Shown piece after piece: positions 25,283 through 34,013 of a stretch of 64,000 bases of DNA (position 1 is the first letter of the stretch; each line of letters begins with the position of its first letter). The notes under the pieces are model-generated. The model saw only the letters and a program-made list of their open reading frames with translations, did not search any database and was not told the origin of the DNA. Location of the stretch: NCBI GenBank assembly GCA_013822765.1, contig PNKY01000001.1, forward strand, positions 806,001 through 870,000, in the 5' to 3' direction. The stretch comes from Rhodospirillum sp. Lineage in GTDB: Bacteria; Pseudomonadota; Alphaproteobacteria; Dongiales; Dongiaceae. The position numbers were made by a program, and so were the translations under genes.

Positions 25283-25669
25283 ATGCTGCGCGTGATGATG
25301 GCTGCGGCCGTGCTGTGCACCGCCGCCATTCCGGCGATCGCGTCCGATCCGGCCGCCGGCGAGAAAGCGTTCGCGGTCTGCAAGGCCTGCCACAAGGTCG
25401 GCGAAGGCGCCAAGAACGGCGTCGGCCCGGCCTTGAACGGCGTGGTCGGGCGGGCTGCGGGCGCGGTCGAAGGCTACAAATACTCCGATGCGATGGCGAA
25501 TTCCGGGATCACCTGGGACGAGGCCAACCTCGCCGAGTATCTCAAGAACCCCAAGGCGAAGGTCCCCAGCGGCAAGATGATGTTCGCCGGCGTCAAGGAC
25601 GACACCAAGCTCGCCGACCTCATCGCCTATCTCGGCCAGTTCAACGCGGACGGCACGAAGAAGCAGTAG
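25283..25669 (+). CDS. Periplasmic cytochrome c (class I)
   Basis: The 128-residue protein has a signal peptide (MLRVMMAAAVLCTAAIPAIA), the haem motif CKACH near residue 34 and the distal methionine in KVPSGKMMFAGVKDD near residue 97. It is a cytochrome c2/c552-type electron carrier. Placed as the third gene after the iron-sulfur and molybdenum subunits, it is the likely electron acceptor that links the oxidoreductase to the respiratory chain. GAGG lies 12 bases upstream of the ATG. Confidence 0.93.
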   Translation: MLRVMMAAAVLCTAAIPAIASDPAAGEKAFAVCKACHKVGEGAKNGVGPALNGVVGRAAGAVEGYKYSDAMANSGITWDEANLAEYLKNPKAKVPSGKMMFAGVKDDTKLADLIAYLGQFNADGTKKQ

Positions 25670-25695
25670 CGCGCGCACGCCTTGCCGCTCCCAAT

Positions 25696-25730
25696 ATCGT
25701 CATGGTCGTGCCAATCACGACCATGACGAT
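25696..25730. repeat. Short palindromic repeat, CGTCATGGTCGTG unit
   Basis: ATCGTCATGGTCGTG (25696-25710) pairs perfectly over 15 bases with 25716-25730, leaving a five-base loop. It is the best-preserved single copy of the repeat also seen at 15208 and 8892-8916. It sits just downstream of the cytochrome gene. Confidence 0.85.
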
Positions 25731-25801
25731 AAGATGAGGGCGGACTGAACCGCTGCGCCGCCAGTTTCGACCAAGCAGCCTGAACCATGTTAGGCTGCCG
25801 T

Positions 25802-26236
25802 ATGCCGTCGCGATCCAACAGCGTCCATCCGACCGACCAGCACATTGCGGATCTCAAGGGCCGCCAGGAGGCGCAGCGCCGCCTGCAGCGCATCGCCAAG
25901 CTGATGGATTCGCAGATCCGGGTGCCCGGCCTCGGGCTCAGGATCGGCGCGGACGCGGTGCTGGGGCTGGTGCCGGGCTTCGGCGACATCCTCACCGGGG
26001 CGATCGGCGCCTATTTGATCTACGAGGCGCAGCGGCTCGGCGTTCCACGGTCCGCGATCGTGCGCATGGTCGCCAACATCGCGGTCGATACCGCGATCGG
26101 CGCCATCCCGCTGTTCGGCGATGTCTGGGATTTCTTCTTCCGCTCCAACGACCGCAACATGCAGATCCTGGCGCGCCACATCGGCGGGCTGCCGCTCGAC
26201 GTGCCCTATGAAGATGCTGCCAAGCGGCGGCGCTGA
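25802..26236 (+). CDS. DUF4112 domain protein
   Basis: This 144-residue protein matches the DUF4112 family: [20 protein letters not shown], then two glycine-rich hydrophobic hairpins ([19 protein letters not shown] and [19 protein letters not shown]) and a charged tail. It is probably a small membrane-associated protein of unknown function. The ATG at 25802 has TAGG upstream; an in-frame ATG at 25787 would add five residues. The gene ends inside the convergent tctA gene, overlapping it by 31 bases. Confidence 0.8.
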   Translation: MPSRSNSVHPTDQHIADLKGRQEAQRRLQRIAKLMDSQIRVPGLGLRIGADAVLGLVPGFGDILTGAIGAYLIYEAQRLGVPRSAIVRMVANIAVDTAIGAIPLFGDVWDFFFRSNDRNMQILARHIGGLPLDVPYEDAAKRRR

Positions 26237-27705
26237 AGCAGCCGCATCAGGAACGGCGCCACGATGATCAGCAAAGCGATCGCCAGCAGCACGGCTGAAA
26301 TCGGGTGCGTCACGAACACCGAATAGTCGCCCTGGGTGATCGAGAGCGCGCGGCGGAAATTCTCTTCGGCGAGCGGGCCCAGGATCATGCCGATGATGGC
26401 GGGCGCGACCGGGAAATCGAAGCGGCGCATCACATATCCCACGACCCCGAACAGGAACAGCAGGCCGAGGTCGAACACCGACTGGTTGTACGAATAGACC
26501 CCGAGGGTGGCGAACACCAGGATGCCGCCATAGAGCAGCGGCGTCGGGATCGACAGCAGCCGCACCCACATGCCGACCAGCGGCAGGTTGAGCAGCAGCA
26601 GCATCAGGTTGCCGAGATAGAGGCTGGCGATCAGGCCCCAGACCAGGGTGCTGGTGCCGGGGTTGGTGAAGAGCAGCGGGCCGGGCTGCAGGCCGTACTG
26701 CTGGAACGCCGCCAGCAGGATGGCGGCGGTGGCTGAGGTCGGCAGGCCGAGCGTCAGCAGCGGCACCAGCACGCCCGCGACCGCGGAATTGTTGGCAGCC
26801 TCCGGCCCGGCGACGCCTTCGATCGCGCCCTTGCCGAACTCCTCCGGCTTCTTCGCCAGCTTCTTTTCGAGGAAGTAGGAGAGGAAGGTCGGGATCTCGG
26901 TGCCGCCGGCCGGCAGCGCGCCGAACGGGAAGCCGAGGAAAGAGCCGCGCAACCACGGCTTCCAGGAGCGCCCCCATTCCTCGCGCGTCATCCATAGCGA
27001 GCCCTTGACGGGGATGATCTCCGCTGTGCGCAGGTCGATGCGCGAGGCGACGTAGAAGGCTTCGCCGACCGCGAACAGGCCGACCGCGACCACGGTGATG
27101 TCGATGCCGTCGAGCAGTTGCAGGATGCCGAGGGTGAAGCGCGCCTGGCCCGTCAGGCTGTCGGTGCCGATGAGGCCGACGACCAGCCCCAGGAACAGGC
27201 TGATCATGCCGCGCAGCCGCGAGGAGCCGAGCAGCCCGGAGACCGTGGTGAAGGCGAGCACCATCAGCGCGAAATACTCCGCCGGCCCGAACCTGAGCGC
27301 GACTTTCACGACCAGCGGCGCCAACACGGTCAGCAGCACGGTGCCGATGGTGCCGGCGACGAACGAGCCGATCGCGGCGGTCGCCAGCGCAGCCGCGCCG
27401 CGCCCTTGCCGCGCCATCAGGTTGCCTTCGATCGCGGTGATGATCGAGCCGGTCTCGCCCGGGGTGTTGAGCAGGATCGAGGTGGTGGAGCTGCCGTACA
27501 TCGCGCCGTAGTACAGACCGGCGAACATGATGAAGGCGCCGGTCGGGTCGAGATGCGCCGTCACCGGCAGCAGCAGCGCGATGGTGAGGGCGGGCCCGAT
27601 GCCGGGCAGGATGCCGATCGCAGTGCCGAGCGTCACGCCCAGCACGCACCAGCCGAGATTGGCGAAGGTGAGCGCGGTCGCGAAGCCGTCAATCAGCGCG
27701 CCCAT
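26206..27705 (-). CDS. tctA: Tripartite tricarboxylate transporter, large permease TctA
   Basis: The 499-residue membrane protein has about twelve hydrophobic helices and the TctA signatures [39 protein letters not shown] and [15 protein letters not shown]. It forms the transport pore of a TTT system that imports citrate-like di- and tricarboxylates driven by ion gradients. It starts one base after the tctB stop, so tctC-tctB-tctA is one operon read leftward. A divergent two-component system of the TctDE type lies upstream of the operon. Confidence 0.95.
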   Translation of the reverse strand: MGALIDGFATALTFANLGWCVLGVTLGTAIGILPGIGPALTIALLLPVTAHLDPTGAFIMFAGLYYGAMYGSSTTSILLNTPGETGSIITAIEGNLMARQGRGAAALATAAIGSFVAGTIGTVLLTVLAPLVVKVALRFGPAEYFALMVLAFTTVSGLLGSSRLRGMISLFLGLVVGLIGTDSLTGQARFTLGILQLLDGIDITVVAVGLFAVGEAFYVASRIDLRTAEIIPVKGSLWMTREEWGRSWKPWLRGSFLGFPFGALPAGGTEIPTFLSYFLEKKLAKKPEEFGKGAIEGVAGPEAANNSAVAGVLVPLLTLGLPTSATAAILLAAFQQYGLQPGPLLFTNPGTSTLVWGLIASLYLGNLMLLLLNLPLVGMWVRLLSIPTPLLYGGILVFATLGVYSYNQSVFDLGLLFLFGVVGYVMRRFDFPVAPAIIGMILGPLAEENFRRALSITQGDYSVFVTHPISAVLLAIALLIIVAPFLMRLLQRRRLAASS

Positions 27706-28233
27706 CTAAAGCACTCCACCCAGGATGCCCGCCGGCAGATGCAGCCCGAGCGCATGCACGAACCCGACATAGGCCACGACGGCGAGCGCAATTGCGATGA
27801 TGGCATCGCGCAAGTAACGTCGGCTGCCGAAGCCATAGGACACGCAGAGGAACAAGATCGCTGCGGTCGGCACAAAGCCGAGAAATTCGAACAGGAGGAT
27901 CTGCTGGACGAGGCCGATGGCGATGGCGGCCAGCGGCAGCCAGTCGGTCGTGCTGCCGCCGGTTCCGGGCGCATCGAGCTTGCTGCCCGGCGCGTCCATG
28001 ACCACCGGCGGGTTGAGCCGTGGGGCAGGCTTCGCACGCCAGCCTTGCCAGGCGAGCGCCAGGCCGAGCAGCGTCAGGAGCGCGCCGACCAGGATCGGAA
28101 TGTCGCGTGGGCCGACCTTGGCATAGACCGGGGCGACCTTGATCGCCCCGGTTTCATAGAGAACAAAGGCACCGAGGGCGGCGATGCCGAGGCCAAGGAC
28201 GATCTCGGCCGCCGCTCCCGGCTTGATTGACAT
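27706..28233 (-). CDS. tctB: Tripartite tricarboxylate transporter, small permease TctB
   Basis: The 175-residue protein has four hydrophobic helices, the usual TctB layout, with GPRDIPILVGALLTLLGLAL after the first helix. A long polar loop follows (about residues 70-90). TctB is the poorly conserved small membrane partner of TctA. It is flanked immediately by tctC (3 bases) and tctA (0 bases), which fixes its identity. Confidence 0.88.
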   Translation of the reverse strand: MSIKPGAAAEIVLGLGIAALGAFVLYETGAIKVAPVYAKVGPRDIPILVGALLTLLGLALAWQGWRAKPAPRLNPPVVMDAPGSKLDAPGTGGSTTDWLPLAAIAIGLVQQILLFEFLGFVPTAAILFLCVSYGFGSRRYLRDAIIAIALAVVAYVGFVHALGLHLPAGILGGVL

Positions 28234-28236
28234 GGG

Positions 28237-29205
28237 CTACGAGACCAGGCCCAGCGTCTTCAGGATTGCGCTCACGCGCTCGTTCTCGTCGGCGAGGTAT
28301 TTCGCGAACTCATCGCCGGAGAGATAGAGGTCCATCCAGCCCTTGTCGGCCAGGGTCTTCTTCCAGCCTTCGCTCTTGTGCATGGCGTCGACCGCATCGA
28401 CCAGCGCCTTCTTCTGCGCATCGTCGATGCCGGGAGCAGCCACCACTGCGCGCCAGTTGGCGAGTTCGACCGCGACGCCCTGCTCCTTGAGGGTCGGGAT
28501 GTCGAGGCCTTCGATCCGCTCCGGCGCGGAGATCGCCAGCGCGCGCAGCTCGCCCGCCTGGATCTGGCCCAGCCATTCGCCGATGCCGCTGACGCCGGCG
28601 GTCACGTGGCCGCCCATGATGGCGGCGAGCGCTTCGCCGCCGCCGGAGAACGGCACGTAGTTGATCTTGGTCGCATCGGCGCCGACCGCTTGCGCGATCA
28701 GGCCGGCCAGGATGTGGTCGGTGCCACCGGCCGAGCCGCCGCCCCAAGCCACCGCGCCGGTATCGGCCTTCAGCTTCTCGACCAACTGGCCAAGAGTCTG
28801 GATGTCCGACGAGGCGGGCACGACGATGACTTCATATTCGCCGGTCAGGCGCGCGATCGGCGTCGTATTCTCCAGCGTCACGGCGGACTGGTTGGTCAGG
28901 ATGGCGCCGACCATGACCAGGCCGTTCACCATCAGGGCATTGGGATTGCCCTTCTCCTTGTCGGCCAACTGCGCCAGGCCGACGATGCCGCCGGCGCCGG
29001 CGACGTTCTCCACCGTAACCGCCTTGACGATGCCGCCCGACTGCATCGCTTCCTGCATGGCGCGCGCGGTCTGGTCCCAGCCGCCGCCCGGCTTGGCAGG
29101 CGCGATGATCTTGAGATCATCGATGGCAAAGGCGCCGGACGCGGCAGTCAACCCGGCCGTCAGGACGACGGCGGTGGCAAGCTTGCGAAGTGTGGATGCG
29201 TTCAT
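28237..29205 (-). CDS. tctC: Tripartite tricarboxylate transporter substrate-binding protein (Bug family, TctC)
   Basis: The 322-residue periplasmic protein starts with a signal peptide ([19 protein letters not shown], cleaved near AFA) and continues [20 protein letters not shown], the Bug-family ligand loop. It then has [18 protein letters not shown], also typical. It presents a carboxylate to TctAB. The start at 29205 places the signal correctly and has GGGAGATATCC upstream. It faces the response regulator gene across a 385-base region that carries operator-like palindromes. Confidence 0.93.
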   Translation of the reverse strand: MNASTLRKLATAVVLTAGLTAASGAFAIDDLKIIAPAKPGGGWDQTARAMQEAMQSGGIVKAVTVENVAGAGGIVGLAQLADKEKGNPNALMVNGLVMVGAILTNQSAVTLENTTPIARLTGEYEVIVVPASSDIQTLGQLVEKLKADTGAVAWGGGSAGGTDHILAGLIAQAVGADATKINYVPFSGGGEALAAIMGGHVTAGVSGIGEWLGQIQAGELRALAISAPERIEGLDIPTLKEQGVAVELANWRAVVAAPGIDDAQKKALVDAVDAMHKSEGWKKTLADKGWMDLYLSGDEFAKYLADENERVSAILKTLGLVS

Positions 29206-29590
29206 GGATATCTCCCTTTGGTGACCTGAACGGGTGCGTGCTTCTTGATGAGCCCTGTCGACCCGCATGCAGTTGGGATTCCGGCCGCCGCCGTGGCTGG
29301 AGGCGGCGATGTGAAGAACCCTGTTGCTAAGGTCGAGGCTAGGACTGAGGCGTGGGAGGCGCAATCGACAATTCCACCGCCAGATGCGGCGGCCGAGCGG
29401 CCGGACAACTTCATGATGAAGTTGTTCACGCGATGTTCCTCCCAAAGGCGTTTTTCTTGGCGGAACGTCGAGGTTCCGCAGCTTTACCCGAACCCTAGGC
29501 CCCGAAGTTGTCGCGAAGCTGTCGCCGCGCCCCGATGCGGTATGATGGCCGCGATGTGATAGCTGGTCCGAACGGGGCTGGAGAGGGGCA
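29206..29590. promoter_or_regulatory. Divergent regulatory region of tctCBA and tctDE-like genes
   Basis: The region has two clear dyads. One is a perfect 21-base palindrome at 29405-29425, ACAACTTCAT and ATGAAGTTGT around a central G. The other, at 29461-29478, is CGGAAC and GTTCCG around six bases. Both lie between the divergent transporter and two-component genes and are candidate sites for the response regulator. No gene is seen in the gap. Confidence 0.65.
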
Positions 29591-30262
29591 TTGCGCGTTC
29601 TGCTGGTCGAAGACACCGAAGACGTCGCCGAGGCGATCGTCGCCAACTTCTCGCGCAGCGGCCATGCGATCGACCGGGTGACCGGCTGCGGCCCCGCGCG
29701 GGACGCGGTCGCGGTGCAGGACTACGACCTGGTGATCCTCGACATTAACCTGCCGGACGGGTCCGGCTTCGACTTCCTGAAGGCGATGCGCGGCGCGAAG
29801 AACGCGACGCCGATCCTGGTGGTGACGGCGCGGCGCGAGGTCGAGGACCGCATCGGCGCGCTCGACATCGGCGCCGACGACTACCTGATGAAGCCGTTCG
29901 ACCTGCGCGAGCTGGAGGCGCGGGCCCGCGCCCTGATCCGCCGCAGCAGCGGCGAGCGCAGCGGGGTCATCGAATACGGCAAGGTATCGCTCGATCCCGC
30001 CGGCCGCACCGCCAGCATCGCCGGCGCGCCGCTGCAGCTCACGCGCCGCGAGTTCAGCGTGCTGGAGATCCTGATGCGGGGCCGCGGCCGCGTGATGCCG
30101 AAGGAGCGCATCTTCGAGAAGCTGTTTTCGTTCGACGACGACGAGGTGGGCTTGAACGCGGTCGAGCTCTACATCGCGCGCCTGCGGCGCAAGCTGGCCG
30201 GTTCTGGCCTTGCGATCCGCAACCTGCGCGGCCTCGGCTACCAGATCGCGCTCGATGACTGA
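29591..30262 (+). CDS. tctD: Response regulator, OmpR/TctD type
   Basis: The 223-residue protein has a receiver domain with the phospho-aspartate in [12 protein letters not shown] (near residue 51) and the conserved lysine in [12 protein letters not shown] winged-helix DNA-binding domain follows ([13 protein letters not shown], ending [11 protein letters not shown]). It starts with TTG, supported by GAGAGG seven bases upstream and by the exact receiver N-terminus [11 protein letters not shown]. The kinase gene overlaps its end by 8 bases. It should activate the divergent tctCBA operon in response to a carboxylate. Confidence 0.9.
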   Translation: MRVLLVEDTEDVAEAIVANFSRSGHAIDRVTGCGPARDAVAVQDYDLVILDINLPDGSGFDFLKAMRGAKNATPILVVTARREVEDRIGALDIGADDYLMKPFDLRELEARARALIRRSSGERSGVIEYGKVSLDPAGRTASIAGAPLQLTRREFSVLEILMRGRGRVMPKERIFEKLFSFDDDEVGLNAVELYIARLRRKLAGSGLAIRNLRGLGYQIALDD

Positions 30263-31667
30263 GCAGGCGATGCACAGGCCCGCGTCGGTCGCCGCTCGGC
30301 CTTCAATCACCGTCCGGCTGGCGGCGACCATCGCCCTGATCCTGGCGGCTGGCGGCGTCGGCATCAGCGTGGCGGCCTACGCCTATGGCCGGCAGGCGGC
30401 GCAGGAAGCCTATGACCGCATGCTGGCGGGCGCGGCGTTCCAGATCGTGCAGGCGGTCTCCATCATCGACGGCCGCGTGGTGGTGAATTTGCCGGTCTCG
30501 GCGTTCGAGCTGCTGGCGCTGGCGCCCGACGACCGCGTGTTCTATCGCATCGTCGGCCCCGACGGCGGCACCATCACCGGCTATGAGGATCTGCCGCCGC
30601 CCGCTGCGCAGGGCGGGGAGATGACGTTCTACTCCGCCGACTACAGCGGCGAGACTGTGCGCCTGGCCTCGGCCATGCGCCGCTTTGCCGAGCGCGGCTT
30701 CAGCGGCGAGGTGCAGATCGTCGTCGGACACACCACGCGAGCGCGCGCGGCATTGGCGCGGGACATCACCGCCAAGGCGCTGGCGCTGCTGGCGATCGCG
30801 GGCGTGGCGCTGGTGGCGCTGGTGGCGTTCGCGGTGCGCTCGTCGCTAGGGCCGCTGGTGCGGATCGAGCAGGCGCTGCGCGCGCGCGATCCCAAGGACC
30901 TGTCGCCGCTCACGGTCTCCACGCCGCGCGAGGTCGAGACGACCGTCGCGGCGATCAACCGCTTCATGAGCCGCCTGGCCGACCGCGTCACCATCATGCA
31001 GAACCTGATCGCGGACGCGACCCATCAGCTGAAGACGCCGATCGCCGCGATGCGCGCCCAGGCGGAGCTGGCGAGCGGCGAGCAGGATCCGGCGCGCCTC
31101 CGCGCCATCGTTGGGCGGATCCATACCCGCGCGATCGGATTGAGCCGGCTGGCGGACCAGCTGCTGAACCAGGCGCTGATCATCCATCGATCGGACGCCG
31201 CCGCCCAGGAGCTGATCGACCTACGCGAGGTCGCGATCCGTGCTACCGACGAGACCGACCACGACCTGCTGTCCAGCGGGCTCGATCTGCATCTCGATCT
31301 GCCGGAGCATGCGGTCCACGCGCGCGGCGACGCGCTGAGCCTGGTGGAGGCGACCAAGAATATGCTCAGCAACGCGCTGCGCTACGGCGCGCCGCCTGTG
31401 ACCTTCTCGGTCGAGCATGATGACGCGACCGGCATGGCAGCGTTCGCGGTCACCGATTGCGGCCCTGGGGTTCCGGAATCCGACTGGCCCGACAGCGGAC
31501 GGAGGTTTGCGCGCTCGGCCGGCTCGCTGCCCGACAGCGCCGGGCTCGGCCTCGCGATCGTGAACGCGGTCGCCGAAGCGCATCGCGGCAGGCTGGTCTT
31601 CTCGCGCACGGCGGAGGGCAGGTTCCGTGTCGCGCTGACGCTTCCCGCGGAACGGGGCGAGCCGTGA
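30255..31667 (+). CDS. tctE: Sensor histidine kinase, TctE type
   Basis: The 470-residue kinase has an N-terminal membrane helix (about residues 20-42), a periplasmic sensor of about 120 residues, a second helix (about 170-195), a HAMP-like linker and the dimerisation box LIADATHQLKTPIAAMRAQ with the phospho-histidine. The ATPase motifs NMLSNALRYG, DCGPGVP and GLGLAIVNAV follow. The ATG at 30255 overlaps the regulator gene, showing coupling. It would phosphorylate the regulator at 29591-30262. Some kinases of this kind need a periplasmic binding protein to sense ligand, and such a gene comes next. Confidence 0.9.
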   Translation: MTEQAMHRPASVAARPSITVRLAATIALILAAGGVGISVAAYAYGRQAAQEAYDRMLAGAAFQIVQAVSIIDGRVVVNLPVSAFELLALAPDDRVFYRIVGPDGGTITGYEDLPPPAAQGGEMTFYSADYSGETVRLASAMRRFAERGFSGEVQIVVGHTTRARAALARDITAKALALLAIAGVALVALVAFAVRSSLGPLVRIEQALRARDPKDLSPLTVSTPREVETTVAAINRFMSRLADRVTIMQNLIADATHQLKTPIAAMRAQAELASGEQDPARLRAIVGRIHTRAIGLSRLADQLLNQALIIHRSDAAAQELIDLREVAIRATDETDHDLLSSGLDLHLDLPEHAVHARGDALSLVEATKNMLSNALRYGAPPVTFSVEHDDATGMAAFAVTDCGPGVPESDWPDSGRRFARSAGSLPDSAGLGLAIVNAVAEAHRGRLVFSRTAEGRFRVALTLPAERGEP

Positions 31668-31684
31668 GGCCCACGCGGTTCGAT

Positions 31685-31800
31685 TCCCTCCCCCGAGGCG
31701 GGGGAAGGTTAGGGTGGGGGCGACGGCGCTTCAGCTCGACGCACTCATCGCAAGAGAGAACAACCCCCACCCCAACCCTCCCCCAGCTTGGGGGAGGGAG
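31685..31800. repeat. CCTCCCCC mosaic repeat (nested cruciform)
   Basis: The left arm holds a CCCTCCCCC/GGGGGAAGG hairpin followed by TTAGGGTGGGGG (to 31720). The right arm, 31764-31800, is its approximate reverse complement, CCCCCACCCCAACCCTCCCCC, and then a second hairpin ending GGGGGAGGGAG. A near-identical pair of arms recurs at 33876-33985. The last GGGAGGGAG also serves as the ribosome site of the next gene. Confidence 0.85.
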
Positions 31801-31807
31801 AAACACG

Positions 31808-32920
31808 GTGTTCTTGCGCAGATACCATGCGGCGTCCCTGGCTCTGGTCGCGACGGTCCTGGCGCTGCTCGTTCAGTCGGCACGGGCGCAAGATGTACTG
31901 ACCGAGACGCGCGTCACCCAGTTCGGCGCATGGCAGGATACGGCCAGCGCGACCCTGACCATCGACGGCTCGACCGATACCGAGGTATTTGCGCCGATCC
32001 TGGAAGCGTTCGCCAAGCGCGTGCCAGACGTCGCGATCCGCTATCGCGAGATCACCACCAACGAGCTCTATCAGCTGGCGGAGAGCGGGTGCAGCGGCAA
32101 CGCGCCGGCGGCGGACCTGGTGGTGAGTTCGTCGATCGATCAGCAGGTCAAGCTCGCCAACGACGGCTGCGCGCAACCAAACCACTCGGCCCAGGTGCAG
32201 GCGCTGCCGGCCTGGGCCAAGTGGCGCGACGAGGTGGTGGGCCTGACCTACGAGCCGGCGGTCATAGTCTACAACCGCGACCTGGTGCCGGAGGCGCAGG
32301 TGCCGCACTCGCGCTTCGACCTGATCGACCTGCTGCGGCCGGCGGAGAATCCCTTCATCGGAAAGCTCGCGACCTACGACATTGAGCTGTCCGGCGTCGG
32401 TTACATGTTCGCCTTCGTCGATGCCCAGCAGGCGACCACCTTCGGCCGCCTGATCGAGGCGTTCGGCCGCAACAAGGTGGTGGCGACCTGCTGCTCAGCG
32501 GAGATCATCGACGAGGTGGCGTCGGGGCGGTTCCTCATCGCCTACAACATGCTCGGCTCCTACGCGCTTGCCCGGGCGGCGGAGGATCGCCGCATCGGCG
32601 TGGTCGCACCGACCGACTACACGCTAATCCTGGCGCGCGCCGCGCTGATCCCGAAGCGTGCCGAGCATCCCGAGCTGGCGCGGCAGTTCATCGATTTCGC
32701 ACTATCGGAGGATGGCCGGCGGCTGTTGACCGGGAGCGGCCTGATCGTGCCATTCGACGGGGCCGCGCCGAGCGGCCTGGTGCCGACAGGTGAGGTTCCG
32801 ACTCTGCGGCCGATCGCGCTGTCGCCCGCGCTCCTCATCGGCCTCGACAAGCAGACGCAGGAGAACTTCCTTGCGCTGTGGCGCTCATCGCTCGGAAGTT
32901 CGGGCGCGGAAGTGCGGTAG
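31808..32920 (+). CDS. Periplasmic solute-binding protein, possible accessory sensor of the two-component system
   Basis: The 370-residue product starts at a GTG preceded by GGGAGGGAG and has a signal peptide ending near QSARAQD. The rest is a type II periplasmic binding fold of the iron/phosphonate (AfuA/PgtC) kind: TIDGSTDTEVFAPILEAF, YEPAVIVYNRDLVPE and LARQFIDFALSEDGRRLL. No permease or ATPase gene accompanies it. It follows the kinase gene on the same strand, so it may present ligand to the kinase (inference, by analogy with PgtB/PgtC). It overlaps the convergent EamA gene by 36 bases. Confidence 0.8.
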   Translation: MFLRRYHAASLALVATVLALLVQSARAQDVLTETRVTQFGAWQDTASATLTIDGSTDTEVFAPILEAFAKRVPDVAIRYREITTNELYQLAESGCSGNAPAADLVVSSSIDQQVKLANDGCAQPNHSAQVQALPAWAKWRDEVVGLTYEPAVIVYNRDLVPEAQVPHSRFDLIDLLRPAENPFIGKLATYDIELSGVGYMFAFVDAQQATTFGRLIEAFGRNKVVATCCSAEIIDEVASGRFLIAYNMLGSYALARAAEDRRIGVVAPTDYTLILARAALIPKRAEHPELARQFIDFALSEDGRRLLTGSGLIVPFDGAAPSGLVPTGEVPTLRPIALSPALLIGLDKQTQENFLALWRSSLGSSGAEVR

Positions 32921-33802
32921 CAGCATCGCCAGCCGCCCGTCGATCGCGGCGAGACCGAGGCCGATCAGGGCCATGCCGACGAAATCCATCGCCGCCAGGG
33001 TTTCGCCGAGGAATACGCTGCCCAGCAGGATGGCGCTGACCGGGATCAGGAACGTGACCAGCATCAGGTTCACCGCCCCCGACGATGCGAGAATGCGGAA
33101 GAACAGGATGTAGGCCAGCGCGGTGGCGAGCAGCGCCAGGCCGATGATCGCGCCCCATACCGGCAGCTCCGGCCAGGGCAGCGTCCACGGCCGATCGACG
33201 ATCAATGCAACAGGGAGCATCAGCGTGCTGGACGCGGTAACCTGACCTGCGGCCGTGGCGATCGGCGACACGCCCATGCGCTTGAAGCGCCGGCCGAAGA
33301 TGCTGGCGAAGGCATAGGCCAGCGCGGCGCCAAGGACGGCGAACTGCGCCAGCACATCCTTGCCGAGGCCGGTCAGCGCCTGCGGCCCGATCAACGCAAC
33401 GACCCCCGCAAGGCCGAGCAGGACACCGAGGATGCGTCCTTTCGACAGCCGTTCGTCCGCCGTCAGCGCATGCGCCACCAGCACGGTGAAGAGCGGCGTG
33501 GTGGCATTGAGGATCGAGGCAAGGCCGCTGGCGATGTGGGTCTGCCCCCACGCGATGAGCGAGAACGGGATCGCGTTGTTGAGCAGTCCCATGCCGAAGA
33601 AGGCGAACCACGTCCTGGCGTCCCACGGCATCGGCGAGCGCGTCGCGCGCAGCACGAGATGCAGGGCCGCCGCCGCGATCGCGACCCGCAGCAGAACGAT
33701 GGTGAAGGGCGGCACCGTCTTCACCACCACACCGACAAAGAAGAACGACCCGCCCCACAGAATAGAGAGGGTCAGCAGCAGGGACCAGTCGAGCAGACTC
33801 AT
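32885..33802 (-). CDS. EamA-domain transporter (DMT superfamily)
   Basis: The 305-residue protein has ten hydrophobic helices in two EamA repeats; SLLLTLSILWGGSFFFVG opens the first and GAALAYAFASIFGRRFKRMG the second. Members export amino acids, metabolites or drugs from the cytoplasm. The start at 33802 (MSLLDWSLLL) was preferred over one 60 bases upstream because the extra residues are polar and not conserved in the family. A CCTCCCCC repeat lies upstream. The substrate is unknown. Confidence 0.85.
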   Translation of the reverse strand: MSLLDWSLLLTLSILWGGSFFFVGVVVKTVPPFTIVLLRVAIAAAALHLVLRATRSPMPWDARTWFAFFGMGLLNNAIPFSLIAWGQTHIASGLASILNATTPLFTVLVAHALTADERLSKGRILGVLLGLAGVVALIGPQALTGLGKDVLAQFAVLGAALAYAFASIFGRRFKRMGVSPIATAAGQVTASSTLMLPVALIVDRPWTLPWPELPVWGAIIGLALLATALAYILFFRILASSGAVNLMLVTFLIPVSAILLGSVFLGETLAAMDFVGMALIGLGLAAIDGRLAMLLPHFRARTSER

Positions 33803-33875
33803 GCGGGCGGGCGTGGGCACCCGCGATCCATACACGGCGCAGAGCTGCTGTGCTTCCCGCATCTTGCTTAAAAAA

Positions 33876-33985
33876 CACCTCCCCCAATTAGGGGGAGGTC
33901 AGGGAGGGGGAGGCGAGCGAAGGCTCGTCCCAATCGTGCTCCGGCTTCCCCCACCCCAACCCTCCCCCGGTTCGGGGGAGGGGGT
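33876..33985. repeat. CCTCCCCC mosaic repeat, second copy
   Basis: The left hairpin (CACCTCCCCC, then GGGGGAGGTC) is followed by AGGGAGGGGG; the right arm holds CCCCCACCCCAACCCTCCCCC and a hairpin with GGGGGAGGGGG. The spacing of about 110 bases and both arms match the copy at 31685-31800, while the central 40 bases differ. It lies between an EamA gene and the flavin oxidoreductase gene. Confidence 0.85.
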
Positions 33986-34013
33986 TCTCTCGAGGGAGGA
34001 GCCGAGTTCTATC

